This document shows, in pieces, positions 1 to 10,028 of a stretch of DNA of 64,000 nt. Source of the DNA: Gracilimonas sp965227785 (lineage in GTDB: Bacteria > Bacteroidota > Rhodothermia > Balneolales > Balneolaceae). Where the stretch lies: contig NZ_OZ245785.1 in assembly GCF_965227785.1 (NCBI RefSeq), positions 2,356,001 through 2,420,000 on the forward strand, given 5' to 3'. The notes under the pieces were generated by a model that saw nothing but the letters and a program-made list of their open reading frames with translations, did not search any database and had not been told where the DNA came from. A program made the position numbers and the translations under genes. Position 1 is the stretch's first letter. The number at the start of each line of letters is the position of its first letter.

Positions 1-1
1 C

Positions 2-91
2 GCCCCAACCTTCAGAAGAAAAGCAAAAGATTTATATGCAGCGGGCTTGGTCTCTAAAGATAAGCTCTCTGAGTTATCACAACTTTTATAA
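2..91 (+). CDS. 3' end of an unidentified gene
   Basis: An open frame enters from the left edge and stops at TAA 89-91, giving 29 residues that end in ...KDKLSELSQLL. The stretch is rich in Lys, Leu and Ser and has amphipathic helix character, as expected of a real C-terminus. The stop lies 27 bases before the start of the next gene. There is too little to name a family, and the frame could be fortuitous. Confidence 0.35.
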   Translation, partial: APTFRRKAKDLYAAGLVSKDKLSELSQLL

Positions 92-118
92 AACACCACA
101 ACCAATTAGGGTATAAAT

Positions 119-3100
119 ATGAGACAGCTGTTACTAGTAACTACGTTTTTAACAATTCTTACAGGTTTTGCCTTTGCGCAACCGACCATTAGCTCGGTTT
201 CTCCCACGAGAAATGCAATAGACATATCAGTGAGCTCAAATATTGTCATAACTTTTGATGATGATATGGATGAAACCAGTGCGGAAAGCTCGGATTACAT
301 TCAGGTTAAAGGGTCTTTAAGTGGTCTTTTAACAACAACCAATACATTAAGTGGAGACGGGTTAACACTTACTATTGATCCGAGTAACGACTTTATACCT
401 GGTGAAATAATTACGGTAAGAATTGGTCAGATACTTGACTTTACCCAAACTACAGGTTTGCAGCATCCAACGGTTTATCAATTCAGGGTAGAAACGAATG
501 GTTCTGGTGTAGGGTATTTCAGTTCCTCGGATAAGTTTACAGGGTCAATTGGGGATAATGGTGCTAATATGACTTACATGGCAGACATTGATGGTGATGG
601 AGACCTGGATGCTATTGTAGTAACAAGAACGGCAAGTGACCTTAAATTTTATGTGCTTTACAAGCAAAATGGTTCTGACTCTTATCTAACCCCTGATTTA
701 AGCAGAACCGTTGACATTGCCGATAGTTCAGATCCTCAGGGAGCAACATTTAATGATATCGACAATGATGGTGATCTTGATTTCATACTTTTTGTGAGTC
801 CGGGTGCCAATACACGCTCATTCTATGTATACACGAATGACGGGTTCGGGTCTTTTTCATCATCGTCATCTTCTTTCCATTCCGATTTGCCTACAACCGA
901 TATTGGTCAGGGAGTATTTACTGATTATGACCGGGACGGACTGGATGAATTATTTATGACGGCTGACAATGTATATGGTTTGTGGCCATTCGAAAACGAT
1001 GGAACGGGTGGTCCGGGCTCATTTACAGAAGGCTCAAGCGTTGGGCAGTTTGGAAGTATTGCCGGCAGGTTTGCGGTTTCCCGAGACTTCAACAATGATG
1101 ATTATCCAGACATTGCCATCATCAAGAAAATTAATTTTAGTAGTACTGCAACAAATGACAGCTTAGGAGTTTTACTTTCAGATGGGGCTGGTGGTTTTAC
1201 TTCACATACATACAATGTTGGCAAGGTTGGAGCATCTTTTGTGGGCGCTTGGGGGATGGATGCCGGTGACTTTGATGGAGATGGATATATCGATCTGGCG
1301 TTTGTTACCAATGATAGTCTTTTTGTTTTAGACAATAATCAGAATGGCACTTTTGCAGCTCAACGTTCTTTCAATAAAAATTTCTCTGTTGGAGATGTCA
1401 GAGCGGCCGACATGGATAGTGATGGTGATTTAGATATTGTTATCCTGGGAAGTTATACCAGTATAATTTACAATGACGGTAGTGGTGATTTTGGAACTCC
1501 ATTTGGATTTAGCAGAGGATATTCAGGAATAGTTCCGGATATTAGTGATGCAGATGGCGATGGCGATCTGGATATGATCTATTCCGTTAACGGTACCATG
1601 ACAGTAATGACGAATGAGGCTGTAACTGCTCCTTCAAGCAACCCTACATCCTTTTATATTGAATCAAATCAAGGCACATCTCTAGGGTTAAGAATAAGTG
1701 GAGGTACATCCGGCACAAAAAACCTTGTACTCATGAAGCAGGGTAGTGCAGTGGACGCTACTCCAACAGATGATGTAATTTATACAGCCAACAGTACTTT
1801 CGGAAGTGGATCTGAAGTAGGTACCGGGAATTATGTGGTTTATGGCGGGTCTGGTAGTACGTTCACCGTTGATGGATTAGATCCTGACCAAACCTATCAC
1901 TTCCAAGTGTTTAAGTTTAATAGTGCCGGTGCTAGTGCTAAATACCAATTAACCAGTGCGCCAACAACAAGTGGTACAACCCGAACAGCGCCAACAGGCA
2001 TTGTCTCTGATTTGACGACGAATGAATTAAGTACTTCTATGACCTTAAGTTGGTCGGCTAGTGGAAGTAGTATAGGTCAAAATCGGATTGTATTAGTCAA
2101 ACAAGGAAGTGCAGTGGATGCTATCCCAACTGATAGTACATCGTACACAGCAGATGCCTCTTTTGGTAATGGAGATCAGCTCGGAATCGGCAACTATCTG
2201 GTTTACGATGGTTCTGATGAGTCTGTAACCATAACCGGTCTCACCGCAGAAACTACCTATCACTTTGCCATTTTTGAATATGATGGCACAAGTGGAGCTC
2301 AGCGTTTTTACACAGTTGAAAGTGCAACAGCAAGTGCTACCACCAAACCAACCCCAACCATCTGGAGTAAAAACGATAGTACGCTCACTTTCACAAAAGC
2401 AGATTATGCTGATTGGACACTTGCTGTTAATCAGGATCGAATATCGGACAACCTTTGGTTAACCCGACAAGACGATTCTGGATTATTCAATTATGCTGAT
2501 GAAACAGGATGGAATGGCAGTGTTTCTCCTTCAGGGACAATGTGGGCTCTTGGGACAACAGATAATCTCGCAAGCCTGACATTCGATACGTTTAGAAACA
2601 CACTGGATGGGAGTATCGGAGATAATATTGTTGGTACCGACATGGTGGCATATATAGAGTCTGATAACCTCTATTTAGATATCAACTTTAGTTCATGGAC
2701 GCAAAGCGCCGAAGGAGGTGGTTTCTCCTACACCCGTTCCAAAGGACCGGAACCAGCCCCTATAATCCAGTCCTTCCAGGATTCTGCAGGCTACGCCGTA
2801 CAATTTGATGGCGGAAATATGCAGGATGAATACATTGAGATCTACGTTGAGGATTATGAAATCGTTAGTGAATTCAGTGTAGAAATGTGGGTTAAACCGG
2901 ACACTATAAATCTGGATCAGGTATTCTTATCTCTTGGAAGGGATGACTTGTTTATTGGGGTCAACAGCTCTAATCAATTCTATGCCACACACACCGAGCC
3001 AAATGTAGGTGGCGGCGGAGGTGAAGGAGAGTGTTGTTTCTTTAAAGGAGTATCTGCTACCTCCTCAAGTTCAGGGGCTTCATACTCTTCAGCTGAAATT

Positions 3101-5755
3101 GACGGTTCAGGAACTACTATTACAGCAACAGCTGGAGAATGGTATCATGTGGCTTTAACGGGTCAATCTGGTGGTTACTTAACTCTCTATATTAATGGAG
3201 TTGAGCAAGATACAGCGTCAATTGAAGATGTTGCGATAGACAATAGTTATTGGGTTGTAGGTTCTGATGAAGATCGAATTAAAAACTTTTTCGGAACGGT
3301 AGATGAACTGCGCATCTGGAAATCAGTTCGTACAGAGTCTCAAATCCGCTCGTTTATGCACCGAACTTATTCAGGACCAGTGGGTCGTTTAACAGGCTAC
3401 TGGCAGTTTAATGAAGGGTCAGGAGGATATACCTATGATGGCCTTAACAACCATGAAGGCCAATTCTACGATGCCTATGAAGATACTTGGGTTACTTCAG
3501 ATGCTCCGATTGGACAGGGTTCTGTTGATGAGAGTACCGATTTCCAAACCGGAACGGCAGCCATTGGTAATGCCTCACTTTCAATGGCAGATGGATTCGA
3601 TAATCCGGTAGATGTTCAGGTTACAGAAGTGACTACCGAGCCAAATCAATTCCCAAGTGGATTTACATCAGGGGTTGGAGGAAAATACTTCGTTATCAAC
3701 TTATTTGGAGATCCGGGTACCTTCTCAGCTGATTTAACACTGACATATGGACCGGGTGTTGTTACTTCAACACAAGAAAACAATCCGGACTTACTGAAAT
3801 TGTATAAGCGTAGTTCTAATTCTACAGGAGCTTGGACAGAAATTGCCAGCGCGACTTCTGCTTTAGCTGCGACTGGCGTTGTATCCTGGAGTGGAATTAC
3901 TTCATTTAGTCAATTTATAGCTGTAGCAGAGGAGTATGTGCCCCCAACAGTGGATATTCAAATCGCTAATGGTACAAATGTGGTTGCTTATACTGACAGT
4001 GCCTTTACTTTCACTTCTTCTTTCTTTGAATTGGCAGACGGTTTTGCAGATTCTGCATTGACGATTAGTGCTAAGTCGTCTGTATCTGGAATCTTATATC
4101 TGGATCAGGACGAAAATGGAACATATGATTCAGGCACAGATAATCAGCTCGGTGCCGATGCTGAGTTTAGTTATACCCCGAGTGGAAGTGTCAAGTTAAT
4201 GTATCAAGGATTATTCGCCGGTGTCGATACGCTAACTATCAAATTGCAATCATCAACGGCATCCGACTCTGTACAACTGGATTTCTTAACAGTTGAAGCA
4301 AGTCCGACTCTGCAAGGTAACGCTGATGAAAATGGCTGGCACCTGATATCAAATCCTATGAATTCAACCGTAGGGACGCTTCTATCCAACGTATGGATAC
4401 AAGGGGCTATAAATTCAAATGCTCCAACAGGCGATGCCACCCTGTTTAGATTTATTCAGGACAGTGCCCGGTATGTGGCGATTACCACAGATCTTGATAC
4501 CACAAAACTGGATGAAGGCGAAGGACTGTTGGCTTACATCTATGAGGATGATGATATTCTCGATGGTCAGGATGATGTTGATGGTGGATGGCCAAAAACA
4601 CTAACCAACTATGGTGTTCCATTTGGTGAAAGTTCTGACATAACCATCAAAAATGTAGATTATGATGGAGTGTCAGGAACTTCAGGAAGCGAAGGGTTTG
4701 CTTTATTGGGTAACCCATTTGGCTGGTCGTTATCCGCCGATTCTGTCATTGCAACCATTAAGCGTGAAGATGAATTGGCTAACAGCTATGTTTATCGATG
4801 GGATCCGGTCAACAAGACCTTCAAGATTACTTCCAATGGATCTATTGAGGCTTATGAGTCTGTATTCGTACGGCTTATCGAATCAGGTTCTACTGCAGAT
4901 CTAAGCTTTGATTATAACGATGCTATAACCGGGCCTGCTAAGAAAAAACAGGAAGAAAAGCTGGAGTTTAATCTGGTACATTCCCAATCAGGTGTGGTAA
5001 CAACTTCATCTGTTCGCTTTGATGAAAATGGTGACGCAGGTATTGATCCTTATGATGGCTATTACCTCGGTTCATACGCCACTGAATTTGCGAATCTGTA
5101 TTCAGCAATTGAAGATCAGCCACTTACCATCAACAACCTTCCTAAAGGGTTGGCTGAAGTGATTGAAGTTCCAGTTTACCTGGATGCCTCTGTCTCTGGT
5201 GAGTTCCAGCTGAATTGGGATCATGAGCAGATTCCGGAAGGCTGGACATTTGAATTAGAAGACCTGAAAACAGGGACTATCGTCAATTTGGCTGATCAGG
5301 AAAGCTACGGTTTCAGCGCTGGTAATATCCAAAAGCAGTCTTCTTTCAGAGTTCCAACTTCACTCTACACGTTCAAGGATCACAGCAAAGGCAATAAGTC
5401 AAAATCAGATGTTACTAAAGAACCACTGTTTATTCTTACGGTGACATCAAGTACAGCTGTTTCCAACGAAAATGAGTTAGGCATTCCTGAAGAAGTAGAA
5501 CTCTACCAAAACTATCCAAACCCATTTAATCCAACTTCGGTAATAAGGTTTGGAGTCCCAGAAGCAAGTATCGTAAAACTGGAAGTTTTCGATGTGCTTG
5601 GTAGAAAAGTGGCAACTCTTCTGAATAACGAAACCAAACGTTCGGGCCGTTACAATGTTCAATTTAATGCCCGCACACTGTCATCCGGTATGTATATCTA
5701 TCGATTACAGGTTGGTGATAAAGTGCTTATCAAGAAGATGACCCTTATCAAATAA
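119..5755 (+). CDS. Giant multidomain secreted protein with T9SS C-terminal sorting domain
   Basis: This is an 1878-residue exported protein. It has a signal peptide (residues 1-20, ending FAFAQ), then an SbsA/Big_5-like Ig domain (about 22-125). Repeated Asp-rich FG-GAP/VCBS motifs of the type DxDxDGDLD follow (about 150-500, probable Ca2+ binding beta-propeller). Two similar Fn3-like modules (about 505-745) each contain the phrase KQGSAVDA and end in a TYHF strand. A LamG/concanavalin-like domain (about 890-1105, with DELRIW) and a long beta-rich region come next. The last 85 residues start at YQNYPNPFNP and carry FDVLGRKVATL and SSGMYIYRLQ, which is a classic type A T9SS sorting domain. 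By family knowledge it is secreted by T9SS and anchored or released at the cell surface. The role is probably adhesion or polymer binding, since no catalytic domain was seen. The function is inferred from domains only. Confidence 0.93.
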   Translation: MRQLLLVTTFLTILTGFAFAQPTISSVSPTRNAIDISVSSNIVITFDDDMDETSAESSDYIQVKGSLSGLLTTTNTLSGDGLTLTIDPSNDFIPGEIITVRIGQILDFTQTTGLQHPTVYQFRVETNGSGVGYFSSSDKFTGSIGDNGANMTYMADIDGDGDLDAIVVTRTASDLKFYVLYKQNGSDSYLTPDLSRTVDIADSSDPQGATFNDIDNDGDLDFILFVSPGANTRSFYVYTNDGFGSFSSSSSSFHSDLPTTDIGQGVFTDYDRDGLDELFMTADNVYGLWPFENDGTGGPGSFTEGSSVGQFGSIAGRFAVSRDFNNDDYPDIAIIKKINFSSTATNDSLGVLLSDGAGGFTSHTYNVGKVGASFVGAWGMDAGDFDGDGYIDLAFVTNDSLFVLDNNQNGTFAAQRSFNKNFSVGDVRAADMDSDGDLDIVILGSYTSIIYNDGSGDFGTPFGFSRGYSGIVPDISDADGDGDLDMIYSVNGTMTVMTNEAVTAPSSNPTSFYIESNQGTSLGLRISGGTSGTKNLVLMKQGSAVDATPTDDVIYTANSTFGSGSEVGTGNYVVYGGSGSTFTVDGLDPDQTYHFQVFKFNSAGASAKYQLTSAPTTSGTTRTAPTGIVSDLTTNELSTSMTLSWSASGSSIGQNRIVLVKQGSAVDAIPTDSTSYTADASFGNGDQLGIGNYLVYDGSDESVTITGLTAETTYHFAIFEYDGTSGAQRFYTVESATASATTKPTPTIWSKNDSTLTFTKADYADWTLAVNQDRISDNLWLTRQDDSGLFNYADETGWNGSVSPSGTMWALGTTDNLASLTFDTFRNTLDGSIGDNIVGTDMVAYIESDNLYLDINFSSWTQSAEGGGFSYTRSKGPEPAPIIQSFQDSAGYAVQFDGGNMQDEYIEIYVEDYEIVSEFSVEMWVKPDTINLDQVFLSLGRDDLFIGVNSSNQFYATHTEPNVGGGGGEGECCFFKGVSATSSSSGASYSSAEIDGSGTTITATAGEWYHVALTGQSGGYLTLYINGVEQDTASIEDVAIDNSYWVVGSDEDRIKNFFGTVDELRIWKSVRTESQIRSFMHRTYSGPVGRLTGYWQFNEGSGGYTYDGLNNHEGQFYDAYEDTWVTSDAPIGQGSVDESTDFQTGTAAIGNASLSMADGFDNPVDVQVTEVTTEPNQFPSGFTSGVGGKYFVINLFGDPGTFSADLTLTYGPGVVTSTQENNPDLLKLYKRSSNSTGAWTEIASATSALAATGVVSWSGITSFSQFIAVAEEYVPPTVDIQIANGTNVVAYTDSAFTFTSSFFELADGFADSALTISAKSSVSGILYLDQDENGTYDSGTDNQLGADAEFSYTPSGSVKLMYQGLFAGVDTLTIKLQSSTASDSVQLDFLTVEASPTLQGNADENGWHLISNPMNSTVGTLLSNVWIQGAINSNAPTGDATLFRFIQDSARYVAITTDLDTTKLDEGEGLLAYIYEDDDILDGQDDVDGGWPKTLTNYGVPFGESSDITIKNVDYDGVSGTSGSEGFALLGNPFGWSLSADSVIATIKREDELANSYVYRWDPVNKTFKITSNGSIEAYESVFVRLIESGSTADLSFDYNDAITGPAKKKQEEKLEFNLVHSQSGVVTTSSVRFDENGDAGIDPYDGYYLGSYATEFANLYSAIEDQPLTINNLPKGLAEVIEVPVYLDASVSGEFQLNWDHEQIPEGWTFELEDLKTGTIVNLADQESYGFSAGNIQKQSSFRVPTSLYTFKDHSKGNKSKSDVTKEPLFILTVTSSTAVSNENELGIPEEVELYQNYPNPFNPTSVIRFGVPEASIVKLEVFDVLGRKVATLLNNETKRSGRYNVQFNARTLSSGMYIYRLQVGDKVLIKKMTLIK

Positions 5756-5797
5756 TTCGATTCAGGAAATTCAAAACAAAAAAATAAACAGGTAACT

Positions 5798-6040
5798 ATG
5801 AAAGCTTCTACTAAAAAAATGATTTGGGACGTCACGATAAGAGTTTTCGGTGTGATGGCAATAATGATAGTTTTTGCAACTATAAGTTATGCACAGGCTC
5901 CCGGACCACCCTCATTTCCAAGCTCACCAAGTGCTGCCCCAATTGATGGAGGCCTTGGTTTGCTGGCAGCCGCGGGTGGGTCATATGCCCTTAAAAAACT
6001 TCGGGACAAGAAAAAAGCAACTGAAGATCCTGAGATGTAA
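5798..6040 (+). CDS. Small PID-CTERM-like membrane protein
   Basis: This is an 80-residue protein with an N-terminal hydrophobic segment (about 10-32, ending SYAQA), a short Pro/Ser-rich linker, and then APIDGGLGLLAAAGGSYALKK followed by a basic tail. The PIDGG motif, the short hydrophobic stretch and the Arg/Lys tail match the layout of the PID-CTERM putative sorting proteins of Bacteroidota. It starts 42 bases after the T9SS protein on the same strand, so co-transcription is likely. The function of this class is not established. It may be a tiny surface protein processed by an exosortase-like enzyme, which is inference. Confidence 0.75.
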   Translation: MKASTKKMIWDVTIRVFGVMAIMIVFATISYAQAPGPPSFPSSPSAAPIDGGLGLLAAAGGSYALKKLRDKKKATEDPEM

Positions 6041-6048
6041 TCGGATTT

Positions 6049-7110
6049 TTACTTAACCTCAAACGTATCCCCTTCCGTCAGCAGCTTGAAATTGACTCCG
6101 GTATTTTCGGGCTGCTGCATGGCTTGGGTAAAATCATTTTCGGGATCTTTCATGCCATCATCGGCGAGTGGGAAGGTGCCGAAGTGCATGCCAAAGGAAA
6201 TTTCAGCTCCCACATCTTTGTGGATTTGAATGGCTTCGGCCGGATTAACATGCATGGGCTTCATAAACCAGCGGGGTTTATAAGCTCCGATAGGGATAAG
6301 TCCTACTTTGATGTCAGGGTGTTGTTCGCCGATCTGTTTAAAAAAGTCACCATATCCGGTATCACCGGCGAAGTATACGCTTCCAACCGGGGTATCAATT
6401 ACATAACCAGACCATAGGGTTTTATCCCGGTCAAATAGTCCGCGGGCCGAAAAATGCTGGGCCTGAACCGAATGAACGGTAATGTCGCTGTCAATAGGCT
6501 GCTTCTCTTCCCAGTCTAATGGAAGGGTGTTTTCGATGCCTTCCTGATTCAGGTACACATCCACCCCAAGCGGCACGATCACACGGGACTCAAATTGCTC
6601 ATTGAGTTTCTTCAGGGTGTTGATGTCCAGATGATCATAGTGGTTGTGGCTTATGATAATCAGGTCGATGGGTGGTAGGTCTTCAAAACGAACGCCCGGT
6701 GGGCGGAATCGTTTGGGCCCGGCAAAGGACATCGGACTTACCCGTTCACTCCAAACCGGGTCGGTCAAAATGTTTACCCCGGCCGTTTGAATGAGGAAGG
6801 TGGAGTGATTTACATAGGTGATCTTCATTCCCGATGTTACGGCATCATCGGGACGTTCAGAAAAGGTTATTTCCTCTTCAGGAACTACCGTCCATTCTCC
6901 CTGATCGCGCTGGAAGTACCATTTCATGACGTCAAAGAAATCCTTGGAAGGCACATCACCGGGATTCTCAAAAGTAGTTCCATTAAAATGATCAGACTTC
7001 GGTCCTTCATAACCGGGTTTGGAAACCGCCCAGCCTGCAATAGTGATTATCAGAGCAAAAACGATGAACAGGCCGGTAATCCAGAGCATTATTTTCTTAA
7101 ATAGGTTCAT
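6049..7110 (-). CDS. Membrane-anchored MBL-fold hydrolase, UlaG/NAPE-PLD-like
   Basis: This 353-residue protein has one N-terminal transmembrane segment (about 7-29) followed by a metallo-beta-lactamase fold. The metal motif HNHYDH lies at residues 155-160 and is followed by D162. Downstream are FAGDTGYG and a GAYKPRWFMKPMHVNPAEA segment, typical of the NAPE-PLD/RomA group (beta-lactamase superfamily 2). These enzymes hydrolyse phosphodiester or lactone substrates, and the substrate here cannot be told. The anchor suggests the catalytic domain faces the periplasm. The gene ends 9 bases from the end of the convergent PID-CTERM-like gene. Confidence 0.9.
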   Translation of the reverse strand: MNLFKKIMLWITGLFIVFALIITIAGWAVSKPGYEGPKSDHFNGTTFENPGDVPSKDFFDVMKWYFQRDQGEWTVVPEEEITFSERPDDAVTSGMKITYVNHSTFLIQTAGVNILTDPVWSERVSPMSFAGPKRFRPPGVRFEDLPPIDLIIISHNHYDHLDINTLKKLNEQFESRVIVPLGVDVYLNQEGIENTLPLDWEEKQPIDSDITVHSVQAQHFSARGLFDRDKTLWSGYVIDTPVGSVYFAGDTGYGDFFKQIGEQHPDIKVGLIPIGAYKPRWFMKPMHVNPAEAIQIHKDVGAEISFGMHFGTFPLADDGMKDPENDFTQAMQQPENTGVNFKLLTEGDTFEVK

Positions 7111-7177
7111 AACAAAAATAAATGGTTCTCCGGATGATAACTCTTATTCACTGAAATAAATTTCAGCTCTGCCTTGG

Positions 7178-9250
7178 TTACTTCAATTGCTTCTCGAAGA
7201 ACTCGTAGATGCGTCGGTATTCATCATACCAGGCATCTTCATCCCGGAAGCTGTGTCGTTCGGTTGGGTACATCATCATCTCGAAATCTTCATTACCGTT
7301 TTGAATGAGAATCTCTATGTAGTGCACAACATCCTGAAAGCCGACATTGTCATCAATCAGCCCGTGAAGCAGAATAACCGGTTGCTCCAGCGAATCAGCG
7401 TAAGTGATGGGCGAACTTCGGGCGTAGTTTTCGGGATTGTCTTCCGGTGTACCTAACCTCGGCAGGGTGTACCACGGATTGGCGTAATAGTAGTTTTCCC
7501 AGTTGGTAACCGATCGCAGTCCAGCTGCCGCATCAAAGTGCTCCGGGGAAACCCCAACAGCATAAAGAGCCATAAAGCCACCATAACTTCCACCGTAAAT
7601 ACCCACGCGGGAGGTGTCGGCTTTATCATAATTATCGGCGAGGAAGGCCAGCCCGTCTTCGATGTCTTCGGTTTCATACTTACCCATCCAGTTGGTAACG
7701 TCTTCGCGAAATTTTCGACCATAACCGGTGCTGTGCCGATAATCCACTTCAATCACATAATACCCCTGCAGGGTTAAATACTGGTGAAACATATATTCGC
7801 GCCAGTAGTTGTTCGACCAGCCTTTATACACGTTTTGAAGGGAGCCGGCGCCATGTACAAAAACAACCACCGGGTTGCCATCAGGATTTCTTTTAGCCGG
7901 TTTCAATACCGACATAGAAAGTCGTGTTTCTCCATCGCGACCGGTAATGCGAACATAGTCTTCTTCCTGCCAGTTGTATTCATAAAAAGAATCAGGCACG
8001 GAGTTGGTAAGCTGCGTTTCTCTTTTGGGGATCATGGTATCAACCACATACAAATCAAACGGCTCATTGAAATAGGTTTTTTCATAGACCACATACCGGC
8101 GGTCGGGGCTCAGTTCAAAATCTCTTCGATATCCTTCTTCAGTGGTCAGTTTAGTTGGAAGATTGCTGATGATATCGAGTTTGTACAGTTGTCGTTCACC
8201 TGGATCCATTTCAGAAGTAGCCATCACGATAGTGCGCTCATCTATCCAGGTAGCCCAGGGAATGTCGTACTCACCAAATGTATGTTGTTCAAATCCGGTG
8301 CCATCAGGATTGATAGTATAGATGTGATTCCAGCCGTCTTTCTCGCTTTGGAACATGAGCTTGTCGATAGCGGGAGCAAATTCCATGTTGGTGTTATACA
8401 TCCAACCCTCGGTCTGATCTTCAAAAAGGTTTTTTGCTTCCAGTGTATTCACATTATACACGGTGATTGTCCGGTTTTTCATAGGCGGATCAATGTAGTC
8501 GATGGCGAGGTGGTTCCCGGAAGAACTTACATCGGTATCGAGGTATCCTTTATGCGTAAAAATGATTTCAACATCACCGGAATCAACGCCGGCAATTGAA
8601 ATAGTTTGGGTGGGAATGCCGCGATTGCTTCTACCGGGCTCTACAAATGTGTCCGCGTATTCGGGGAAGAACACTTCGCGATAGTCTGAGCGATCGGTTT
8701 GACTGATTACCAGTTTATTGCCGGCCCAGTGACGTACGTTATAACTCGGGCGATTTTCTTTACGGTTGGTAATTTGTTTCATGAAAGCTTGTTCAACACC
8801 GGAAACCCATACATCACCGTTCTGAACGAAGGCAAAACGGGAGCCATCTGCACTCCAAACCGGATCGTAGTCAAATCCTTTCGAAGCAACCACCAGTCGC
8901 TCATTTTCAAAGTTCTTGTCTGCAAGTACGAGGTCTCCGTTTTTGGTATAAAGCACATGATTTCCGTCCGGGGAAAGCTCATAGTTTCGAACTACATCAT
9001 CCTCAGATTTCTGCTGATTTTTGCCGCTTAAGCCAACCCTGAAAAGGTCAGTGTCAGAAGTAGCCGAGTCGCTCCAGGTGTAATAAATGGTTTTACCATC
9101 CGGTGAGAAATTTGAAAAAGAGGGGCGGGTGCCGGGAATAAACGGCTCGTGAAAAATGTCTTTAAACTCCAGCTGTTCCGGGAATTGTTGGGCTTTGAGG
9201 TCAGCACCAAATAATAACAGAACGAGAGAAAATGATATCAGTTTTTTCAT
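7178..9250 (-). CDS. S9 family prolyl oligopeptidase/DPP-IV-like peptidase
   Basis: This is a 690-residue secreted serine peptidase. The start chosen is MKKLISFSLVLLLF (ATG at 9250), because it begins a clean signal peptide ending LKAQQ; an extra 25 residues are open upstream but look non-coding. An N-terminal WD40/TolB-like beta-propeller (about 50-430) precedes an alpha/beta-hydrolase domain. Nucleophile Ser555 lies in GGSYGG, Asp634 in LIDDNVGF, and His666 in ERHSF, which together form a complete triad in the order and spacing of the DPP-IV group. It probably cleaves short peptides in the periplasm. The gene stands alone downstream of a 557-base gap. Confidence 0.93.
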   Translation of the reverse strand: MKKLISFSLVLLLFGADLKAQQFPEQLEFKDIFHEPFIPGTRPSFSNFSPDGKTIYYTWSDSATSDTDLFRVGLSGKNQQKSEDDVVRNYELSPDGNHVLYTKNGDLVLADKNFENERLVVASKGFDYDPVWSADGSRFAFVQNGDVWVSGVEQAFMKQITNRKENRPSYNVRHWAGNKLVISQTDRSDYREVFFPEYADTFVEPGRSNRGIPTQTISIAGVDSGDVEIIFTHKGYLDTDVSSSGNHLAIDYIDPPMKNRTITVYNVNTLEAKNLFEDQTEGWMYNTNMEFAPAIDKLMFQSEKDGWNHIYTINPDGTGFEQHTFGEYDIPWATWIDERTIVMATSEMDPGERQLYKLDIISNLPTKLTTEEGYRRDFELSPDRRYVVYEKTYFNEPFDLYVVDTMIPKRETQLTNSVPDSFYEYNWQEEDYVRITGRDGETRLSMSVLKPAKRNPDGNPVVVFVHGAGSLQNVYKGWSNNYWREYMFHQYLTLQGYYVIEVDYRHSTGYGRKFREDVTNWMGKYETEDIEDGLAFLADNYDKADTSRVGIYGGSYGGFMALYAVGVSPEHFDAAAGLRSVTNWENYYYANPWYTLPRLGTPEDNPENYARSSPITYADSLEQPVILLHGLIDDNVGFQDVVHYIEILIQNGNEDFEMMMYPTERHSFRDEDAWYDEYRRIYEFFEKQLK

Positions 9251-9807
9251 GGGTAAATCGGTGTTAAGAATGAAGCATGAGAATAAAAACTTTGTCGGAG
9301 AAAAATTGCAAAAAATGGTTAGCAAAAACCAAGTCTTCAGCCGTGAACGGCTTACTTGTGTACCGGAAGATAATCTGATCCAAATCAGGCTTCATTTATT
9401 GTACAAATGTTTTCCAGTACACAAGCAAGAGTTGTGATTTTGTTGGTACTGCAGCTAAGGCGTCTCCTTCCCTTCAGAAAAGGGAAGGAACAAGGATGGG
9501 TTTGTTAGCGAGGGGGTACATTTTTGATAACCGGCATTGAACCATGATTTGAAGGATTGAAGGATGGCCATGATGTTTGTGTCCGAATGCATGCTAAACA
9601 GCGGCATGCTTGTGTACTTGAAGAACTCTTAAACCAATTTCTAAATTCTTTGCGGCATCCTGTCTAATCCTTTACACAAGCGAAGGGTTTCAACCCTTCC
9701 GCTGTTAAATCTGTTGAGATATCAGAATTGTGTAAACATCGGTCATTATTCAGCATTTCAGGAAGTAGTAAGAGACTTATCTTTCGTAAAATTCAAAAAC
9801 CAAAGCT
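9251..9807. other. 557-base intergenic region with a hairpin and repeat-like text
   Basis: No convincing gene is present between the divergent peptidase and copper operons. The stretch contains a 9-bp hairpin at 9466-9488 and low-complexity runs such as the GAAGGATT words around 9550-9565. These resemble decayed intergenic repeats seen elsewhere in the window. Any promoter for copZ should lie in the last 100 bases. I see no obvious operator palindrome there. Confidence 0.5.
9466..9488. repeat. Perfect 9-bp hairpin
   Basis: CCTTCCCTT at 9466-9474 pairs with AAGGGAAGG at 9480-9488 across a 5-base loop. No T-tract follows on the plus strand. It lies about 215 bases upstream of the S9 peptidase start, so it is not a 3' terminator of that gene. 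It may be a remnant of a dispersed repeat. Confidence 0.5.
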
Positions 9808-10026
9808 ATGAAGACAATAACATTAAGTATTTCAGGAATGGGTTGCAGCGGATGTGCCAATACTGTTGAATCTGCTTTGCAGTCTTTAGCCGGTGTGGAA
9901 TTGGCCACCGTTCAGCTGGACCAGGAAACAGCCGAAGTTTCATTTGACGAATCCTTGGTAAAACTGTCTGATTTCGAAAAAGCCATTGACGATTCAGGCT
10001 ACAAAATGGAAGGAGTGAAAGCATAA
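9808..10026 (+). CDS. copZ: Copper chaperone, HMA domain (CopZ-like)
   Basis: This 72-residue protein is a single heavy-metal-associated domain with the motif GMGCSGC (Cys13 and Cys16). That pair binds Cu(I) for delivery to the partner P-type ATPase. The length is that of a typical free CopZ/Atx1-type chaperone. It starts the copper operon, with only two bases separating it from copA. An unusually long upstream gap (557 bases) suggests its own regulated promoter. No copper-sensing regulator (CueR or CsoR) is seen nearby. Confidence 0.93.
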   Translation: MKTITLSISGMGCSGCANTVESALQSLAGVELATVQLDQETAEVSFDESLVKLSDFEKAIDDSGYKMEGVKA

Positions 10027-10028
10027 CC

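Noticed and set aside
7784..8599. Long plus-strand open frame of 271 codons inside the S9 peptidase region
   Set aside because: It is antisense to the peptidase gene, whose triad and signal peptide are intact; the antisense translation has no domain or sensible composition.
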